From: Shewanella mangrovi
GTDB lineage: Bacteria; Pseudomonadota; Gammaproteobacteria; Enterobacterales; Shewanellaceae
NCBI RefSeq assembly: GCF_000753795.1
Contig: NZ_JPEO01000003.1
Span: forward strand, 186,001-250,000
DNA length: 64,000 nt
Reading direction: 5' to 3'
Positions 17,599-26,528 of the stretch are shown piece by piece. The notes under the pieces were generated by a model. It saw nothing but the letters and a program-made list of their open reading frames with translations. It ran no database searches and had not been told where the DNA came from. How positions within the stretch are numbered: the stretch's first letter is position 1; every line of letters starts with the position of its first letter. Position numbers and translations under genes: made by a program.

Positions 17599-19251
17599 TC
17601 AGTTTTCCAGCGAGCGATATTTCTCGCGTAAATGGTTACGAACGCTAATCGCCGTTAGGTTTAGCGTCACAATCACTGTCACCAACAGAAACGAGGTGGC
17701 GTACACTAATGGCCGCGCCGCTTCGACATTGGGGCTTTGAAAGCCGACATCATAGATATGAAAACCTAAGTGCATGAATTTTCTTTCTAAATGCACAAAT
17801 GGGAAGTTCATATCCACCGGTAAATTAGGTGCCAGTTTCACCACCCCGACCAACATCAAGGGGGCGACTTCGCCCGCAGCCCGCGCTACGGCCAAAATCA
17901 ACCCGGTCATAATCGCCGGACTCGCCATCGGTAAGATGATGCGATACAACGTTTCGGCCTTTGTGGCACCAAGCGCTAAGCTGCCCTGCCTTACCGATGC
18001 CGGAATGCGACTTAATCCCTCTTCTGTCGACACAATTACGACCGGCAGTGTCAAAATCGCCAAGGTTAACGCAGACCACAACATGCCGGGCGAACCAAAG
18101 GTTGGCGATGGCAATGCTTCGGGATAAAACAATCGGTCGATTGAACCACCGAGCATATAAACAAAGAACCCTAAACCAAATACGCCATAAACAATCGACG
18201 GTACGCCAGCGAGGTTAATGACTGCAATTCGAATAATACGGGTCAACCAACCTTTATGAGCGTATTCATGCAGGTATACAGCCGCTATCACGCCAAAAGG
18301 GGTGACAATAACTGCCATCAACAGCACCATAAACACAGTGCCGAAAATCGCCGGAAATACGCCACCTTCGGTGTTTGCTTCTCTTGGTTCATCACTAACA
18401 AAATGGCCAACGCGGCTAAACCATGTCGCTAACTTCTGCATGGTAGAAAGACGATTAACATAGGTAGCATCAAGTACAGTATCCAAGCTCAGGGTGACGT
18501 CCTGCCCGCGCATGTCCTTTACCACCACGGCGTCACGCGCCGCATCTGCCCGCAGTGCAAACAATTGCTGCTCGAGCTGTTGATATTGCTGTTGTAAAGT
18601 TTGCTGTTCAGCGGCAAGCTCGGCTTTACGCGCGTCGGTCAACTCGTTGTTGAGTTCATATTTACGCGATTTAAGGCGTAAACGTTCCATTTGGTAGTTA
18701 ATCGCGCCGATATCGTGTTTCTGTAAATCAACCGCCTGCTCATTTAATGCCACTGCACGTGCAATATGTTGTTCAAGGACAGTGGCAACATCATCGCTGG
18801 CAATCTCCTTGCCATTTTCAAGCACTCGCTGTGGCACACCGTAAAAATTACCGTTCTTACTGCGTTCAAATACCGCCACATTTTCGGGCGCACTGCGACT
18901 GATAATATTGCTGGCCAGAATCCAACGAAAATCGAGGCTGACAAATTCGCGGTTACCTGTTTTGACCAAATAGCGCGTAATAAATTCACCGCTATCATCG
19001 TCGAAGTGATACCCCGCCGCTGTGAGACGTTCGACAGGCACCTGCTCCTGATCATGAATCTCCCCAATCAAGGTGTAGGCCTTGCCCGCATCATCCTGCA
19101 TCTGCCATTGGTAGATAGTGGCCGGCCAAAAATAGCTTAAGCCGCGCCAAGCGATCAGCAATAGCAATCCCAGCACCGCGATTAAGCTGACGCTGACGGC
19201 TGATCCTGTCATCCAGATCCAAGGGGAACCAGACTTGAACCATCTACCCAT
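17599..19251 (-). CDS. pstA: Phosphate ABC transporter permease PstA, long form
   Basis: A 550-residue permease, nearly twice the E. coli PstA (296). The C-terminal half (about residues 270-545) holds the usual binding-protein-dependent transport domain with ALGATKAETLYRIILPMASPAI as the ATPase-docking EAA loop. The N-terminus has one membrane segment (about 13-35), then about 230 extracytoplasmic residues. These include a long charged, Gln-rich stretch (from VDLQKHDIGAI to LFALRADAA, about 155-220) that looks like a coiled coil. This extended form is known in Shewanella and Vibrio relatives. It may contact PstC's own large periplasmic domain (inference). Confidence 0.93.
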   Translation of the reverse strand: MGRWFKSGSPWIWMTGSAVSVSLIAVLGLLLLIAWRGLSYFWPATIYQWQMQDDAGKAYTLIGEIHDQEQVPVERLTAAGYHFDDDSGEFITRYLVKTGNREFVSLDFRWILASNIISRSAPENVAVFERSKNGNFYGVPQRVLENGKEIASDDVATVLEQHIARAVALNEQAVDLQKHDIGAINYQMERLRLKSRKYELNNELTDARKAELAAEQQTLQQQYQQLEQQLFALRADAARDAVVVKDMRGQDVTLSLDTVLDATYVNRLSTMQKLATWFSRVGHFVSDEPREANTEGGVFPAIFGTVFMVLLMAVIVTPFGVIAAVYLHEYAHKGWLTRIIRIAVINLAGVPSIVYGVFGLGFFVYMLGGSIDRLFYPEALPSPTFGSPGMLWSALTLAILTLPVVIVSTEEGLSRIPASVRQGSLALGATKAETLYRIILPMASPAIMTGLILAVARAAGEVAPLMLVGVVKLAPNLPVDMNFPFVHLERKFMHLGFHIYDVGFQSPNVEAARPLVYATSFLLVTVIVTLNLTAISVRNHLREKYRSLEN

Positions 19252-19315
19252 TAAGCTTGCTTCCTAGTATCGATAAATTGGTTAAACATAGGTGGCCTTT
19301 TAATTACCTCTTGTA

Positions 19316-21571
19316 TTACAAGGAGCTATAACGTTCGCGCAAGCGCTGACGGACAAGCTCGGCAATGGTGTTGAATACAAAGGTAAACAGGAACAACACA
19401 AAGGCCGCCAAAAACAGCACGCGATAATGAGAACTGCCAATGGCAGACTCGGGCATTTCCACCGCAATATTCGCCGCCAAGGTGCGCATCCCTTGGAAAA
19501 TACTCCAATCCATAATGGCAGTATTCCCCGTCGCCATCAGTACAATCATGGTTTCACCGACTGCGCGCCCCAATCCCATCATCACCGCAGAGAAAATCCC
19601 TGGGCTCGCGGTCAACAACACCACGCGCGTTAACGTTTGCCAAGGGGTTGCACCCAACGCCAAACTGCCGTTAGACAAATGTCGTGGGACGGAAAAGATG
19701 GCGTCCTCAGCAATCGAGAAAATGGTTGGAATGACGGCAAAGCCCATCGCAATACCCACCACCAACGCATTCCGCTGATCAAAGCTCAGTCCAAGCGTAT
19801 TGGTAATAAACAGGCGGCTATCACCATGGAACAGCCACAGCTCAACAAGCGGGCTTAAGCTAAAGCTTAGCCAAGCCACCACACACACCACGGGGATCAA
19901 CAATAACTCTTGGTAAGTATCTGGCAGCCATTGCTTTACAACGGCAGGCGCTTTCGACCAAGCAAACGCGACCGATAGCACCGCTATTGGCTCTAAAATC
20001 AGCAATAACAGAAGCCCAGGAAGATGAGACTCCACCAGCGGTGCCAGCCATAATCCCGCAAGAAAACCGAGGATTACCGTTGGCAAGGCTTCCATAATTT
20101 CAATCGTCGGTTTAACCACGGAACGGATCCGCGCCGACATAAAATAGGCGGTGTAAATGGCGCCAGCCAGTGCAATGGGGGTCGCAAATAACATGGCATA
20201 CAGGGCTGCTTTTAGCGTACCGAATGCCAGTGGTGTCAGACTTAGCTTGGCTTCAAAATCATCTGAACCAGACGTCGACTGCCACACATATTGTGGCTCT
20301 GGGTAACCTTCATACCAGACCTTTTGCCACAGCGCACTCCAGGACACTTCCGGATGTGCATTGCTCACTGCATAAAGACGCAGGCTATCCGCCGTTTCCG
20401 CTATCAGCGCATCAGCCCGAGGGCTGAACGCTAACGCTCGTACGTGTTGCAACGGCAATTTTTCGGCTAATAGTTCACGTTCACTGGTGGTGTATAGCAG
20501 CTTAAGCGTGCCATCATCTGCCACCGTGGCAAAACTGCGGCGGTAGTATTCGCTGGCGAGATCGTCAATCTTGCCTAAGTGGGTAAATTGGCGAATGAAC
20601 TGGTAACGACGTCCACTATCGCTGTTTACTTGAAAATATTGAGCTACCACGCCATCGCTATAACTTACCAGCACCGAACTCGCGCCAGCGAGCAGCTCAA
20701 AATCGGTGACCTTGGCATGGGCGCGTTCAAGATTCAGCACCTGTAGCAAGCTAACGTTACTGGCGTCTTTGACATCGTAAACAAAGGCTTTATTGGTTGA
20801 CAGCAACAGCGCTTGCTGTTGATCAGGCGTCACCAACTGGCTGGTCACATGGGTAGGCGTGTCGGGCAGTTGCGCCTTTGATGATTGCCATTCGACTTCT
20901 TCGGTCAGCAGGTTCTCTTCACCATCCATGCGCAACAGCTGCCAATGCTGAGTAGCATCAAGATAAATAAAACTCAGGCGCTGTTTGTTATAGGCAAAAG
21001 CGAGCTGATTGAGCGGCTGCTGCTCATTTGCAACCGTCAATAAAGGAGCCCCAAGCGGATAGCGAATATTAGGCGACACCACGCGCTGATTATTAGGGTA
21101 ACTGACACTGAAATCGACATTACCCAGTAATACTTGGCCGTTACTCAAGCCGAAGGCGAATAGCTGCTGGCTTGGCATAGAACGCGCGCTGCTGACAATA
21201 CTCACACCATCGGGCACAGGCAATTGTTGATGTGACACCTGTTGTTTCGCCACATTAACAAAATCGACCGCAGCATCTTCCGTTACGCGGTACATAATGT
21301 GGTGAAGTTCGTCGCTGCCGACCATCAACACCTCACTCTCGCTTTTAGGCAGTGTAATATTTGCTGCTGGCGTAACTGACGCTGAGGCAAAAATCGGTTT
21401 TATGACATAAAGTAGATAAAAGAAGATCAGCAGCAAGGCAACAAACACCATGATGCCGCCAAGAGACACTCCTAGTTGTGTGAGTTTATCCTTAATTGCC
21501 CGACGGTTAGCCCGCTTGGCTTGTAAAATGTCATGCTTTAAGGGGGCAGGCTCAGAAACCTGACGTTCCAT
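19316..21571 (-). CDS. pstC: Phosphate ABC transporter permease PstC, long form
   Basis: A 751-residue permease, more than twice the E. coli PstC (319). One membrane segment lies at about 40-60. A periplasmic beta-rich domain of about 370 residues follows, with short repeated strands (for example FAFGLSNGQVLLG, FATVADDGTLKLLYTT) that look like a beta-propeller. A C-terminal permease domain has the EAA-type loop SLALGATPWQTLTRVVLLT. The start is the ATG at 21571, preceded by TGAGG at six bases; an in-frame TTG at 21583 would disrupt that spacing. It is the first gene of the operon and lies downstream of a strong Pho box. No pstS is present in the window, so the binding protein must be encoded elsewhere. 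Confidence 0.93.
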   Translation of the reverse strand: MERQVSEPAPLKHDILQAKRANRRAIKDKLTQLGVSLGGIMVFVALLLIFFYLLYVIKPIFASASVTPAANITLPKSESEVLMVGSDELHHIMYRVTEDAAVDFVNVAKQQVSHQQLPVPDGVSIVSSARSMPSQQLFAFGLSNGQVLLGNVDFSVSYPNNQRVVSPNIRYPLGAPLLTVANEQQPLNQLAFAYNKQRLSFIYLDATQHWQLLRMDGEENLLTEEVEWQSSKAQLPDTPTHVTSQLVTPDQQQALLLSTNKAFVYDVKDASNVSLLQVLNLERAHAKVTDFELLAGASSVLVSYSDGVVAQYFQVNSDSGRRYQFIRQFTHLGKIDDLASEYYRRSFATVADDGTLKLLYTTSERELLAEKLPLQHVRALAFSPRADALIAETADSLRLYAVSNAHPEVSWSALWQKVWYEGYPEPQYVWQSTSGSDDFEAKLSLTPLAFGTLKAALYAMLFATPIALAGAIYTAYFMSARIRSVVKPTIEIMEALPTVILGFLAGLWLAPLVESHLPGLLLLLILEPIAVLSVAFAWSKAPAVVKQWLPDTYQELLLIPVVCVVAWLSFSLSPLVELWLFHGDSRLFITNTLGLSFDQRNALVVGIAMGFAVIPTIFSIAEDAIFSVPRHLSNGSLALGATPWQTLTRVVLLTASPGIFSAVMMGLGRAVGETMIVLMATGNTAIMDWSIFQGMRTLAANIAVEMPESAIGSSHYRVLFLAAFVLFLFTFVFNTIAELVRQRLRERYSSL

Positions 21572-21686
21572 TGAAAACCTCAATTATAAAACTCGTGAAC
21601 GTTGCCACTGTGATTCATCGCCAGCCTGTGGTAACAATGGACGCCAGCAAAACTTGCACCCATGTTGGTTAATGTGGGCAGGCTAA

Positions 21687-21720
21687 ATTATATGACGCAA
21701 AAATGACAGTAATGTTACAG
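21687..21720 (-). promoter_or_regulatory. Pho box and -10 element of the pst operon
   Basis: On the minus strand there are three PhoB half-sites with exact 11-base periodicity: CTGTAAC (21720-21714), CTGTCAT (21709-21703) and GCGTCAT (21698-21692), each separated by four AT bases. A perfect TATAAT -10 (21692-21687) starts ten bases after the second half-site. This is the classical PhoB-activated promoter layout, in which the Pho box replaces the -35. It points towards pstC and implies induction under phosphate starvation. Confidence 0.88.
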
Positions 21721-21756
21721 CGTCTAACGCTTTGAGCATACAGGAGTTCGCAAAAC

Positions 21757-22260
21757 ATGGGCCGATATCTCATTACATTACAAGTTCCTGACCGAAAAGG
21801 CTTGGTTGAGCAAATCGCGAACGCCGTCAATCACCATGGCGGCAACTGGCTCGACTCGGAATTACGTCATATTGACGGCATCTTTGCCGCTATCGTGTTG
21901 TTAGAAGTCGAAGAGCAGCATTGGGATGACTTAGTTGAAGCACTAGAAACGATTGAAGGCATGAATCTGACCAGTGCAGCAGCCGGTATCGTCAGTAAAC
22001 CCGGCAAGCGACTCACGCTGAGCTTAGTCGCCTATGATCGCCCTGGTTTAGTGCGCGAGATATCCAACAAAGCGAGTAGCTTAGGTATCAACATCGAACA
22101 GTTTAGCAGTAAGTTTGAAAGCGCAAGTCATACTGGCATTGCCCTCTTTCGTGCGACCATAAGCCTCAAGCTCACCGATGCGATTCAAGAGGAACAACTC
22201 ACTGAAGCACTCTATGCCATTGGCGATGATGTGGTCATCGACAAATTGCGTAGTCGCTAA
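21757..22260 (+). CDS. GcvR-like tandem ACT-domain protein
   Basis: A 167-residue cytoplasmic protein with two ACT domains: residues 1-75 start RYLITLQVPDRKGLVEQIAN, and residues 85-165 start RLTLSLVAYDRPGLVREISN. This is the architecture of GcvR, the accessory repressor of the glycine cleavage operon in E. coli. GcvR has no DNA-binding domain of its own and acts through protein contact. Whether this one controls glycine cleavage is not shown; gcv genes are absent here. A good CAGGAG precedes the ATG. It is divergent from pstC, with the Pho box in between. Confidence 0.8.
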   Translation: MGRYLITLQVPDRKGLVEQIANAVNHHGGNWLDSELRHIDGIFAAIVLLEVEEQHWDDLVEALETIEGMNLTSAAAGIVSKPGKRLTLSLVAYDRPGLVREISNKASSLGINIEQFSSKFESASHTGIALFRATISLKLTDAIQEEQLTEALYAIGDDVVIDKLRSR

Positions 22261-22353
22261 CCAAAGCGGCAAAGCTAATCGTTTTTTTCTATCACAATGC
22301 TGTTTGAAGCCTGATAGACTGCGCAGTTTCAACCATCACCATTGAGCCTAAAC

Positions 22354-23169
22354 ATGATTGGAACGCTGGATAAAATGGCAGTAAGCCTGAGTGACGACGG
22401 TATTGCGCAATACCATCTGCGCGTCGCAGAGCAGTCACTCGCACTTAACCCCTTAATCGGTAGTCAACTGACGCTAATCCATACCGGCAACATCTATTGC
22501 TGCAATTGTGGTAAACGCACCAAGAAAAGTTACTCCCAAGGCCATTGCTTTGTCTGCATGAAGAAACTTGCCAGCTGTGACATGTGTGTGATGAAGCCTG
22601 AAACCTGCCATTTTGAACAAGGCACCTGCCGTGAACCAGAATGGGGCCTAAGCCACTGCTTTGTGCCACATTATGTTTACCTAGCGAATACCTCTGGGCA
22701 GAAAGTGGGCATTACCCGCCACACGCAATTACCGACGCGCTGGCTGGATCAGGGCGCTACTCAGGGTATGCCGTTGTTTAAAGTTAATTCGCGTTATCTA
22801 TCAGGGTTAATTGAAGTTACCTTAGCTCAACTCATCGCCGATAAAACCAATTGGCAAGCCATGCTCAAAGGCGACAATCAACCGCTGGACTTAGCGAGCT
22901 TGGCCGCAGAGTTAATGCCGAAAATTCAGCATCGCATTGATGAGTTAGACGACAATGCCAAATTTGCTATCGAGCCACTCAACGCCAACATTACGGACAT
23001 TCAATACCCTGTCACCCAATTTCCGACAAAAATTAAATCACATAATTTTGATAAGGCGGCGGAGGTCTCCGGAACCCTGCTCGGCATAAAAGGCCAGTAT
23101 CTGATGTTTGATACAGGCGTGATTAATATTCGTAAATTTACTAGCTACGAAGTCGAAGTTAGCCATTAA
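22354..23169 (+). CDS. DUF2797 family zinc-binding protein
   Basis: A 271-residue DUF2797 protein of unknown function. The N-terminal half has a cysteine-rich region with CCNCGKRTKKSY, CFVCMKKLASCDMC and CHFEQGTC, which probably binds zinc. It is followed by HYVYLANTSGQKVGITR, which resembles a GIY-YIG nuclease start (YVYL, then KVGIT) and leads into a compact alpha/beta domain. The ATG at 22354 is preferred to an in-frame TTG at 22342. It lies 93 bases after the ACT-domain gene, and a strong hairpin follows. A nucleic-acid role is an inference from the GIY-YIG-like piece. Confidence 0.8.
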   Translation: MIGTLDKMAVSLSDDGIAQYHLRVAEQSLALNPLIGSQLTLIHTGNIYCCNCGKRTKKSYSQGHCFVCMKKLASCDMCVMKPETCHFEQGTCREPEWGLSHCFVPHYVYLANTSGQKVGITRHTQLPTRWLDQGATQGMPLFKVNSRYLSGLIEVTLAQLIADKTNWQAMLKGDNQPLDLASLAAELMPKIQHRIDELDDNAKFAIEPLNANITDIQYPVTQFPTKIKSHNFDKAAEVSGTLLGIKGQYLMFDTGVINIRKFTSYEVEVSH

Positions 23170-23178
23170 AATCCGATT

Positions 23179-23209
23179 TTGCCGCGATTACTTTTCATAA
23201 TCGCGGCAA
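23179..23209 (+). terminator. Hairpin after the DUF2797 gene
   Basis: A perfect 12-bp stem TTGCCGCGATTA / TAATCGCGGCAA with a 7-base loop, ten bases past the stop. It lacks a T-run, so it may protect the 3' end or need Rho. Confidence 0.65.
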
Positions 23210-23318
23210 CACCACCTCATTTGATGTAATAAACCACCAATTTCCCTCACTGGTTACAAGTCTACTCAGCAGCAAATCTGCAACTTTTTCATTAACATTT
23301 AGCATTTGCTAATTCACC

Positions 23319-23324
23319 TATACT
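23319..23324 (+). promoter_or_regulatory. Possible -10 of the cstA promoter
   Basis: TATACT lies about 125 bases upstream of cstA in an AT-rich stretch. No good -35 is present 16-18 bases before it, so an activator such as CRP may be needed. A clear CRP site was not found. Confidence 0.35.
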
Positions 23325-23450
23325 CTATTATTGAGATCAATATCTTAGCGAAATAGTGAGTGTTCGACCTTGGTCGGATTCTAGCCACTAAGGAGTATTC
23401 GTTAACATCATCTTTGATAACCAAAAAACAACACTCAGAGGTAAATACCG

Positions 23451-25130
23451 ATGAACGCGATTTTTCTCATGTTGATGGGTTTGGGGGCAATGGCATTAGG
23501 CTACTTTGTATACTCCAAATTTATCTGCCAAAAGATATTTAAAGTTGATCCAAACTTTGTCACACCCGCTCATGAAATGAGTGATGGCGTTGACTATGTT
23601 CCTACCAATAAATATGTCCTATGGGGACATCACTTTACTTCAGTAGCTGGGGCAGCACCGATTATTGGGCCTGCCATTGCGGTGATCTGGGGTTGGGTAC
23701 CCGCATTTTTATGGGTGACACTCGGCACCATTTTCTTTGCCGGGGTGCATGATGCTGGGGCGATTTGGGCGAGTAACCGCAACAAGGCAAAATCGATAGG
23801 TGCAGTCACCGGTGATATCATCGGCAGCCGCGCGCGTTCAATCTTTATGATTGTGATTTTCCTCGTGTTGTTGATGGTTAACGCGGTATTCGCAGTCGTA
23901 ATTGCCAAGCAGCTAATTAACTTTCCAAGTGCGACGATTCCAGTCTGGGGCGCGATTGTGGTGGCCTTGATTGTGGGTCAGTTGATCTATCGCCGTCTCA
24001 TCAATCTGTTGGTGGTTTCCATCGTTGGTGTAGTCGCTTTATACGGCATGATCTATATCGGCCCAATGATGCCGATTTCATTGCCGGAAACCATTGGTGC
24101 ACTAAGCGATAATGAAGCTTGGATTATTTTGCTGTTCGTCTATGCCGCTATCGCTTCACTGTTGCCAGTGTGGATGTTGCTGCAACCGCGTGACTACATC
24201 AATGGTATCCAGCTGTTTATCGGTCTAGGCCTGCTCTACGGTGCCGTGATTATTTCTGGTCCTGAAGTCGTAGCGCCAGCATTCAACACCGATGTGCCCG
24301 CCGGAACACCGTCCATAGTGCCGCTACTGTTCGTAACCATCGCTTGCGGTGCAATTTCTGGCTTCCACGGTTTGGTCGCGTCAGGTACCACCTCTAAGCA
24401 GTTGGATAAAGAACCTGACCTACGCTTTGTCGGTTACTTTGGTGCCATCGGCGAAGGCTCACTGGCATTGGCTGCCATCATCGCAACCACTGCGGGTTTT
24501 GCCACACTTGCTGATTGGCAGAGTGTCTACCATGCCTTTGGTCAAGGTGGTGTTGGCGCCTTTATCCGTGGCGGTGCCAATATTCTTGAATCTGGGCTTG
24601 GCCTAGATGAAACCATGGCACAAACGCTACTGACGGTAATGGTGGTGCTGTTCGCCGGGACCACAATGGATACAGGTCTGCGTCTGCAGCGCTATATCTT
24701 CCAAGAATGGGGCAGCATTTATAACATGCCATGGATGAATAAAGGCTCAGTTGCTACCCTGCTAGCAGTAGGTAGCTGCTTGTTATTGGCCTTTGGTGCT
24801 GGCGGCGACGGTTCTGGTGGTTTGTTAATTTGGCCACTGTTCGGTACCACTAACCAGCTACTCGGCGGTTTAACCCTGTTGGTTATTACCGTTATGCTGG
24901 TGAAACTGGGCCGCCCAATGATCTATACCTTAGCGCCATTGGTGTTCCTGTTGGTGATGACCATTGCCGGCTTGGTGATCCAGTTAAAAGGCTTCTATGT
25001 TAAGGAAGACTGGTTCCTGTTTACCCTCGACTTAGTGGTGCTGATTGCTGCGATTGTGATTACGTTAGAATGTGTCGCAACGCTCACCAGCACGATTAAA
25101 GAGCGTAAAGCCGCAGAAGCAAAAGAGTAA
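23451..25130 (+). CDS. cstA: CstA family carbon-starvation / pyruvate transporter
   Basis: A 559-residue polytopic inner-membrane protein of the CstA/BtsT family; E. coli members carry pyruvate or peptides. It is a shorter form (E. coli CstA is about 700). Family blocks are DGVDYVPTNKYVLWGHHFTS, AGAAPIIGPAIAVIWGWVPA, FFAGVHDAGAIWASNR, a GFHGLVASGTTSKQL segment and LLIWPLFGTTNQLLGGL. About 15 hydrophobic segments are seen. An AGAGG site precedes the ATG. The stop is six bases before a small gene whose product ends in Cys-Cys, and that is followed by an ArsA-like ATPase, so the three form one operon. The substrate here is not known. Confidence 0.9.
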   Translation: MNAIFLMLMGLGAMALGYFVYSKFICQKIFKVDPNFVTPAHEMSDGVDYVPTNKYVLWGHHFTSVAGAAPIIGPAIAVIWGWVPAFLWVTLGTIFFAGVHDAGAIWASNRNKAKSIGAVTGDIIGSRARSIFMIVIFLVLLMVNAVFAVVIAKQLINFPSATIPVWGAIVVALIVGQLIYRRLINLLVVSIVGVVALYGMIYIGPMMPISLPETIGALSDNEAWIILLFVYAAIASLLPVWMLLQPRDYINGIQLFIGLGLLYGAVIISGPEVVAPAFNTDVPAGTPSIVPLLFVTIACGAISGFHGLVASGTTSKQLDKEPDLRFVGYFGAIGEGSLALAAIIATTAGFATLADWQSVYHAFGQGGVGAFIRGGANILESGLGLDETMAQTLLTVMVVLFAGTTMDTGLRLQRYIFQEWGSIYNMPWMNKGSVATLLAVGSCLLLAFGAGGDGSGGLLIWPLFGTTNQLLGGLTLLVITVMLVKLGRPMIYTLAPLVFLLVMTIAGLVIQLKGFYVKEDWFLFTLDLVVLIAAIVITLECVATLTSTIKERKAAEAKE

Positions 25131-25136
25131 CGTTAT

Positions 25137-25409
25137 ATGAAACTTGAAAAGATCCGTCGTCTGATCCGCGATGCCAGCCAGTTTGCGGAAGAAGCCTATA
25201 ATGCGCCATTTCGTTCGGCAGTGGCTCGCGCACGTCGTGAGCAGGACGATCTTTTCATGTTACTCATTTTTTCAGAAATGATGGGCGTACCCAATCCTGC
25301 GAGTTATTACACGCTGGAATTGCAGCCCATCATGCTGGAAAAGTTCCATGATTGGCATAAACGTATGGGGATGCCCCATTCTCCGCTTGATCAATTTAAG
25401 TGCTGTTAA
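25137..25409 (+). CDS. Cory-CC-star family small protein
   Basis: A 90-residue soluble, helical and strongly charged protein ending in FKCC directly before the stop. It matches what I recall as the cory-CC-star family, named for the terminal Cys-Cys. The central segment AVARARREQDDLFMLLIFSEM is followed by MGVPNPASYYTLELQP. No signal peptide is seen and at most one short hydrophobic patch. No ribosome site is visible six bases after the cstA stop, so translation is probably coupled to cstA. It sits between cstA and an ArsA/Get3-like ATPase. The function is unknown; the paired terminal cysteines could bind metal or a lipid (inference). Confidence 0.78.
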   Translation: MKLEKIRRLIRDASQFAEEAYNAPFRSAVARARREQDDLFMLLIFSEMMGVPNPASYYTLELQPIMLEKFHDWHKRMGMPHSPLDQFKCC

Positions 25410-25428
25410 TTGAAGGTAAAGCTAAGCA

Positions 25429-26436
25429 ATGGATTCGTTGACCAATAAGCAGGTAATTTGGGTAGGCGGCAAAGGTGGCGTCGGCAAAACCACGGTTTCA
25501 AGCTCCTTAGCGCTACTCGCCGCTAACCGCAATAAAAAAGTCCTGTTAGTGTCGACCGATCCGGCTCACAGTCTGAGCGATGCCTTTGGCCGCCATATTG
25601 GTAATCACATAACCCGTATGGCACCCAATTTAGATGCACTGGAAATCGACCCGGACGATGAAGTCGAACAACATCTAGCGCAAGTCACCAGCCAGCTAAA
25701 ACGCTTCACTCGGCCGGAAATGTTTAGCGAGATTGAACGTCAGATGCGTTTAACCCGCCAGTCGCCTGGTGCGCAAGAAGCGGCATTGCTGGAACGCATT
25801 GCCAAAACCATAGCACTAGCACAACAGCAGTATGATTTAGTGATTTTCGATACCGCGCCGACGGGCCATACCTTGCGCCTGTTAAGCTTGCCGGAAGCAA
25901 TGGCAGCATGGACTCAAGGGCTGTTGAAAGCCAACGAACGCTCCGAAAAACTCGGTGCGGTGATGGAACATCTGACGCCCAAAAGCGGCCGTGATGTGAC
26001 CAATCCCTTTGACGATCCAACCGAGCACGCTACAGCGGGCATGGACCCACGTAACAAAGCCATTGCGGAGACGTTACTGACCAGACAACGCTTATTGCAG
26101 CGTACCCGTGAAATCCTGTTAGATAAGCAAAAAACAGCGCTGTTATTTGTGCTGACGCCGGAAAAATTACCGATTTTAGAAACGAGTCGTGCGGTCGCCT
26201 CACTACAACAGGAGCATCTGCCATTGGCTGGACTTGTGGTAAATCGTATTCTACCGGAAAGCGCCGATGGTGAGTTTTTAGCGCAGCGCCGCATTCAAGA
26301 GCAGAAACATCTGGCAGATATCGATCAGCGCTTCAGTCAGTTACCGCTGTTCAAATTGCCGCTGCAGCCGACCGACATTGAAGGTATTGATGGGCTAGCA
26401 GCCATGTCAGAGCGATTAGCTAACAGCGGCATCTAA
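25429..26436 (+). CDS. ArsA/Get3-like ATPase
   Basis: A 335-residue deviant-Walker ATPase of the ArsA/Get3 family. The P-loop GGKGGVGKT is at 13-21 with the signature lysine, switch I DPAHS at 44-48, and switch II FDTAPTGHTLRLLSLPE from 140. The C-terminal half has the helical insert and a LAGLVVNRILPE strand. The N-terminus and single-domain length resemble Get3/TRC40 rather than the tandem ArsA of arsenic operons. No arsB, arsD or arsR is near, so an arsenite role is unlikely. The neighbours cstA and the Cys-Cys protein suggest that it services a membrane or tail-bearing partner. A good AAGG site precedes the ATG. Confidence 0.85.
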   Translation: MDSLTNKQVIWVGGKGGVGKTTVSSSLALLAANRNKKVLLVSTDPAHSLSDAFGRHIGNHITRMAPNLDALEIDPDDEVEQHLAQVTSQLKRFTRPEMFSEIERQMRLTRQSPGAQEAALLERIAKTIALAQQQYDLVIFDTAPTGHTLRLLSLPEAMAAWTQGLLKANERSEKLGAVMEHLTPKSGRDVTNPFDDPTEHATAGMDPRNKAIAETLLTRQRLLQRTREILLDKQKTALLFVLTPEKLPILETSRAVASLQQEHLPLAGLVVNRILPESADGEFLAQRRIQEQKHLADIDQRFSQLPLFKLPLQPTDIEGIDGLAAMSERLANSGI

Positions 26437-26528
26437 ACGGCTTGCGTAGTGCGTAGATAGATGTTCTTCGATCGTTAGCCTCACAGCGCTAGCTGGTGTC
26501 ACGATTTAGTTTTGATTCAATGAGATGA

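Noticed and set aside
25429..26436. Arsenical pump-driving ATPase as literal function
   Set aside because: Single-domain Get3-like length and no arsenic resistance genes nearby, so the family name is kept but not the role.
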